This document shows, in pieces, positions 16,291-18,761 of a DNA stretch of 18,761 bases. The notes under the pieces were generated by a model, which searched no databases, was not told the DNA's origin, and worked only from the letters and a program-made list of their open reading frames with translations. Every line of letters begins with the position of its first letter. Position 1 is the first letter of the stretch. Position numbers and translations under genes: made by a program. Origin of the DNA: Calditrichia bacterium (GTDB lineage Bacteria; Calditrichota; Calditrichia; JAJRVZ01); contig DAOWAQ010000011.1 of NCBI GenBank assembly GCA_030634505.1, positions 1-18,761 on the forward strand, read 5' to 3'.

Positions 16291-16356
16291 TTAGGCAAAT
16301 CCTTTTTCCAGATAAATAATATCTTTATAATTTTGCTCAATTAGGCTAACGGCCAT
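16291..16356 (-). CDS. Possible 21-residue leader ORF upstream of the POT gene
   Basis: An ATG inside the GC-rich hairpin opens a 21-codon frame, MAVSLIEQNY followed by KDIIYLEKGFA, ending in TAA. It lies wholly within the predicted leader of the transporter mRNA. The composition is protein-like and it has no rare-codon or amino-acid run of the attenuator kind. No Shine-Dalgarno site precedes the ATG. The frame stays open upstream to the predicted transcript start, so it could instead be the tail of a decayed gene or part of a repeat element. Low confidence as a translated gene. Confidence 0.2.
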   Translation of the reverse strand: MAVSLIEQNYKDIIYLEKGFA

Positions 16357-16374
16357 GCCGGCGACAGGCAGGCT
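16353..16374. repeat. GC-rich imperfect palindrome (TGCC...GGCA type)
   Basis: On the minus strand GCCTGCC, TGTCGCC, GGCATGGC folds into seven G-C-rich pairs with one bulged T and a seven-base loop. It is a sharp G+C island in AT-rich DNA. Its core words (TGCC, GCCGGCA, GGCAGGC) resemble short interspersed palindromes seen in many genomes. Placed about 15 bases after the predicted transcript start, it would be a hairpin near the 5' end of the POT leader. Confidence 0.4.
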
Positions 16375-16395
16375 GATAGAAACTGCTAACCTGCA

Positions 16396-16424
16396 ATGAT
16401 AAATAATTCTTGCTCTTATGTCAA
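16396..16424 (-). promoter_or_regulatory. Near-consensus sigma70-type promoter for the POT transporter
   Basis: On the minus strand TTGACA (complement of 16424-16419, a perfect -35 box) is followed by exactly 17 bases and TATCAT (complement of 16401-16396, five of six matches to -10). It is the best promoter match I found in the window. Transcription would begin near 16389 and run into the POT gene, giving a leader of about 220 bases. The location between cinA and the POT gene fits. Confidence 0.55.
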
Positions 16425-16487
16425 ATCAATCTTTGTGGGATATGTTACGATAAATGAAGTAAATTGTTCATTTAATTTCTGATGAGA

Positions 16488-17711
16488 TTATAATCCTAAA
16501 ATCAATCTCCGCAATAATTCCAATCCGGCAGTGGCGCCGCGTTCTTTGTTTATTCTACGGTCTTTACCGAAATTAAACTTTCGAACTACTATTTTATCTT
16601 TATAAATTGCAGCCAGATAACAAAGACCCACAGGTTTATTATCTGTAGCGCCGCTTGGTCCTGCAATACCTGTACTTGAAATCGCGCAATCCGTCTTGAA
16701 TAATTTTTTGACGCCAATCACCATTTCTCTGGCAGTCTCTTCACTTACAGCGCCGAAGTTGTTTATGGTTGATTCATCAACTCCCAGATTTTTTATTTTA
16801 CTTTCATTACTATACGTAATAACTCCGGCAATAAAATAATCAGAACTTCCCGGAATGTTAGTAATTGAATCAGAAATTAATCCGCCGCTAAAACTCTCTG
16901 CCGTAGATAAAGTGAGACCTTTTTCTGTTAACATTTTCCCTAGAACGGCAGGTAATTCGTCATCTGTTTCTGTATAAATATATTTATTGACAGAATTTTT
17001 TATTTCCATGGCATAATGCGAAAAAGAGTCATCTGCAGATTTTTGAATCAATCGAATATCAACCCCGGTAAATTTCGGTAAAAAAGCAATTGGATATTCG
17101 GGATACTTTTTTAAAACCGGTTCAAGTTTTTCAAGCAATCGGGATTCGGCAATTCCGGTAGTTCGAAATATGAATGATTTAATTTCGGGTAAATCATATT
17201 TATCATTGATTTTTTTTAATATGTAAGAATCTATAAGGTTTTTCATTTCATGCGGCACACCCGGCATAAAGAAAAATAGTTTGTTATTTATTTCGAATTG
17301 CAGACCCGGAGCGGTACCAAGCGGGTTTTGCAATGGAGTCGCAATTTCCGGTACCATAGCCTGATTTATATTAATATCGGGCATTTTTAAATGTCGGCCT
17401 TCAAATATTTTTTTGACGTATTCCAGAGTTTCATTGTGCAGGATCAATTTTGTATTGAAAAATTTACAGATAATGCTTTTTGTAATATCATCCGGTGTTG
17501 GACCCAATCCTCCTGTACAAGCGATGACGTCGGCGCGATTTGAGGCAGTCTTTAAAGCATATTCAATTTCATTGGCTGTATCAGAAATTGTTGTGATCCA
17601 ATGTACTTCCAGTCCGATGGATTTAAATCTTTGGGCAATCCAGGTAGCGTTTGTATTTATAGTCAACCCCGAAAGTAATTCGTTGCCAATGGAAATAATT
17701 TCTGCTTTCAT
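16488..17711 (-). CDS. cinA: CinA protein: nucleotide pyrophosphatase domain plus NMN amidohydrolase (PncC) domain
   Basis: CinA recycles pyridine nucleotides: the N-terminal COG1058 domain cleaves ADP-ribose-type substrates and the C-terminal PncC domain deamidates nicotinamide mononucleotide. Residues 1-170 form a MoCF/molybdopterin-binding-like fold (ISIGNELLSG, TGGLGPTPDD 66-75, MPGVPHEM 149-156). Residues 254-405 are PncC-like, with PGSS (287-290), TYSNESK (299-305) and STGIAGPSG (346-354), keeping the serine, tyrosine and lysine regions of the active site. One departure is TAESFSGG (270-277), where most members have TAESCTGG. The 407-residue length is normal. The gene lies 86 bases downstream of pgpA, a neighbourhood (pgsA-pgpA-cinA) seen in other bacteria. 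The competence role implied by its name does not apply by default. Confidence 0.95.
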   Translation of the reverse strand: MKAEIISIGNELLSGLTINTNATWIAQRFKSIGLEVHWITTISDTANEIEYALKTASNRADVIACTGGLGPTPDDITKSIICKFFNTKLILHNETLEYVKKIFEGRHLKMPDININQAMVPEIATPLQNPLGTAPGLQFEINNKLFFFMPGVPHEMKNLIDSYILKKINDKYDLPEIKSFIFRTTGIAESRLLEKLEPVLKKYPEYPIAFLPKFTGVDIRLIQKSADDSFSHYAMEIKNSVNKYIYTETDDELPAVLGKMLTEKGLTLSTAESFSGGLISDSITNIPGSSDYFIAGVITYSNESKIKNLGVDESTINNFGAVSEETAREMVIGVKKLFKTDCAISSTGIAGPSGATDNKPVGLCYLAAIYKDKIVVRKFNFGKDRRINKERGATAGLELLRRLILGL

Positions 17712-17745
17712 GTTTTTTGTTCTTTTATAAGACCATTCAAAATTA

Positions 17746-17791
17746 CCCCCCCTCAGTCCCCCCTTGGCAAGGGGGGAAGTTAAGAGGGGTT
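17746..17791. repeat. Nested C-run/G-run palindrome between cinA and pgpA
   Basis: An inner stem CCCCCCTT (17758-17765) pairs with AAGGGGGG (17769-17776) around a GGC loop; an outer stem CCCCTC (17749-17754) pairs with GAGGGG (17784-17789). The element is strikingly G+C-rich in AT-rich DNA and has the form of dispersed intergenic palindromes found in many environmental genomes. Between two minus-strand genes it may act as a strong RNA hairpin, ending or slowing pgpA transcription or protecting the mRNA end. The minus-strand sequence after it (TAATTTTG) is not a long T-run. Confidence 0.7.
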
Positions 17792-17797
17792 GTTTTC

Positions 17798-18250
17798 CTA
17801 ATTTATAATCAAAAGTATCAAACGTAATGCTATATTTGCATAAATTGCTGCCAGAACATCATCAATCATAACACCCCAACCATTTGGCAGTTTTTGCGAA
17901 ATATTGATTGGGTATGGTTTTAAAATATCAAAAAAACGGAATAGAATAAACCCTAAAATTATATTAATTCCGCTAAATGGAATAAAAGCAAAAGTTAGTA
18001 CTTGCCCTGTGATTTCGTCGATAACTATTTTACCGGAGTCTTTTCCCTCAAATCGTTCTACAATTGTTGCAGTAGGTACCCCAATAAAAAACAAAAAAAT
18101 TGATACTGTTAGTAGAGAGAACGTTTCAACTGGATAGAACCAGTAAACTAATACAGCTACTAAACTTCCAACTGATCCTGGAATTTTGGGGATATAACCG
18201 CATCCAAAACCTGTTGCAAAAATATAAGATGTAATATTAACTAATTTCAA
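17798..18250 (-). CDS. pgpA: Phosphatidylglycerophosphatase A
   Basis: It removes the phosphate from phosphatidylglycerophosphate, the step right after PgsA, to make phosphatidylglycerol in the inner membrane. The 150 residues are the usual size and show the PgpA landmarks: PKIPGSVGSL near the N-terminus (commonly PGTxGTL), IVIDEITGQ with acidic ligands, RFFDILKPYPI, and GWGVMIDDVLAAIYAN. Three to four hydrophobic segments are visible. The start is a TTG at 18250; no ATG or GTG lies in frame before the conserved region, and an in-frame TAG is at 18278-18280. It begins 10 bases after the pgsA stop, so the two consecutive pathway enzymes are surely in one operon. Confidence 0.93.
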   Translation of the reverse strand: MKLVNITSYIFATGFGCGYIPKIPGSVGSLVAVLVYWFYPVETFSLLTVSIFLFFIGVPTATIVERFEGKDSGKIVIDEITGQVLTFAFIPFSGINIILGFILFRFFDILKPYPINISQKLPNGWGVMIDDVLAAIYANIALRLILLIIN

Positions 18251-18260
18251 AATAAAAAAA

Positions 18261-18761
18261 TTAATGAATGAATCTTCCTAAAATCCTGCGGTAAATTTCG
18301 TATAAATGGAGCCGGTTTTCAATCATATACTGTATGCCGCTAAAAGTGGTAATAAACGTTACGATGATCATGGAAATTGAAATCCAGTGATTATATAGCA
18401 AAGGTTTGTTTAAAGCAGGAAAGATTTCATAGTTCATAAGATTGATAAAAAGTAAAACTATAATCAGAATCGCCATTTGAGAAAAAGTTTTCCATTTGGC
18501 GAATGTACTGGTAACGACTGATTTACCCATATTTAAAGCAAAAATTCGCAAAAATGTGATCAAGAAATCCCTGATGACTATAATCCAAACCATCCACCAG
18601 AATAAAATTTTGAGATAAGCCAATATAATAAAAGCAGAAGAAATTAGAATTTTGTCAGCCAGTGGATCCATAAACTGACCCCAGCGGGAAACGATATTTA
18701 ATTTGCGGGCGATATATCCATCGTACCAATCTGTGGCGGAAGCAATGAAAAACACAATGGT
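18261..18761 (-). CDS. pgsA: CDP-diacylglycerol--glycerol-3-phosphate 3-phosphatidyltransferase, N-terminus missing
   Basis: It joins CDP-diacylglycerol and glycerol-3-phosphate to form phosphatidylglycerophosphate in the inner membrane. The frame stays open to the right edge (it begins TIVFFIASATDWYDG), so the first 30 or so residues, including the first membrane helix, lie outside the window; a GTG at 18755 is internal. The CDP-alcohol phosphotransferase signature DxxDGxxARx8GxxxDxxxD is complete: DWYDGYIAR, then GQFMDPLADK. Three or four hydrophobic helices follow. A basic C-terminus (YRRILGRFIH) ends at TAA 18261-18263. PgpA follows after 10 bases. PgsA is the most likely member of the superfamily because of that pairing. 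Confidence 0.93.
   Translation of the reverse strand, partial: TIVFFIASATDWYDGYIARKLNIVSRWGQFMDPLADKILISSAFIILAYLKILFWWMVWIIVIRDFLITFLRIFALNMGKSVVTSTFAKWKTFSQMAILIIVLLFINLMNYEIFPALNKPLLYNHWISISMIIVTFITTFSGIQYMIENRLHLYEIYRRILGRFIH

Larger units (their letters stand above)
16170..16487. other. Noncoding spacer between cinA and the POT gene, 318 bases
   Basis: It holds, in minus-strand order: a perfect seven-base inverted repeat just after cinA (AAATGAA 16452-16458, TTCATTT 16467-16473; no T-run, so a weak terminator at most); a near-consensus promoter (16396-16424); a GC-rich hairpin (16353-16374); a possible 21-codon ORF (16291-16356); a stretch of repeated words such as ATTACTCC/ATACTTC around 16230-16275; and the AGGAG site of the POT gene. 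Most of it is likely the POT mRNA leader. Confidence 0.6.

Noticed and set aside
17413..17730. 105-codon ORF antisense to the start of cinA
   Set aside because: The cinA frame is conserved and complete; the antisense frame shows no family signature.
17746..17791. CRISPR repeat
   Set aside because: Single palindrome without repeat-spacer periodicity and without cas genes nearby.

Overview
The window is AT-rich bacterial DNA (roughly one third G+C by eye) with dense, mostly minus-strand genes, weak Shine-Dalgarno sites and some GTG/TTG starts. Housekeeping genes (TrmH-type methyltransferase, uvrC, guaB, cinA, pgpA, pgsA) sit beside genes typical of environmental members of the FCB superphylum or similar lineages: DUF4388/PATAN signalling proteins with GTPase-like domains, an NHL-repeat secreted protein with a FlgD-like tail, a bacterial tandem AP2-like protein and a 14-TM-type POT transporter. 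I infer a Calditrichota/KSB1/Marinimicrobia-like organism; this rests on gene style, not on a marker gene, and is uncertain. No IS element, phage gene, CRISPR array, tRNA or rRNA was seen.

Layout, left to right. 1-336 is the 3' part of a SPOUT RNA methyltransferase (+). 337-734 is noncoding, with a GC-rich hairpin and a good sigma70-type promoter that overlaps an inverted repeat. 735-3878 is a tight three-gene plus-strand operon: a pseudo-receiver/PATAN/degenerate GTPase protein, a pseudo-receiver/PATAN protein, and a free-standing degenerate GTPase. It meets, convergently, a minus-strand pair, uvrC (7135-5321) and a secreted NHL-repeat protein (5340-3925), which overlap by 20 bases. A divergent spacer leads to the AP2-like gene (7355-7822, +), which ends 4 bases from a convergent minus-strand run: dinG/dnaQ fusion (14314-11354), hutH (11336-9768), guaB (9746-8286) and methylmalonyl-CoA epimerase (8225-7827), with gaps of 17, 21 and 60 bases.

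14315-14510 holds a strong intrinsic terminator for the peptide transporter gene (16169-14511, -). That transporter has a near-consensus promoter about 220 bases upstream, so a long leader with a GC-rich hairpin and a possible 21-codon leader ORF is predicted. cinA, pgpA and pgsA follow on the minus strand; pgsA is cut by the right edge. A C/G-rich nested palindrome lies between cinA and pgpA and resembles a decayed element after the methyltransferase gene.

The most unusual part is the operon at 735-3878. It carries two receiver-like domains that have lost phosphorylation residues and two GTPase-like domains that have lost P-loop glycines, all around two PATAN domains. It looks like a signalling module that works by protein-protein contacts, not by phosphotransfer or GTP turnover. 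The POT leader and the tandem AP2-like protein come next in interest.
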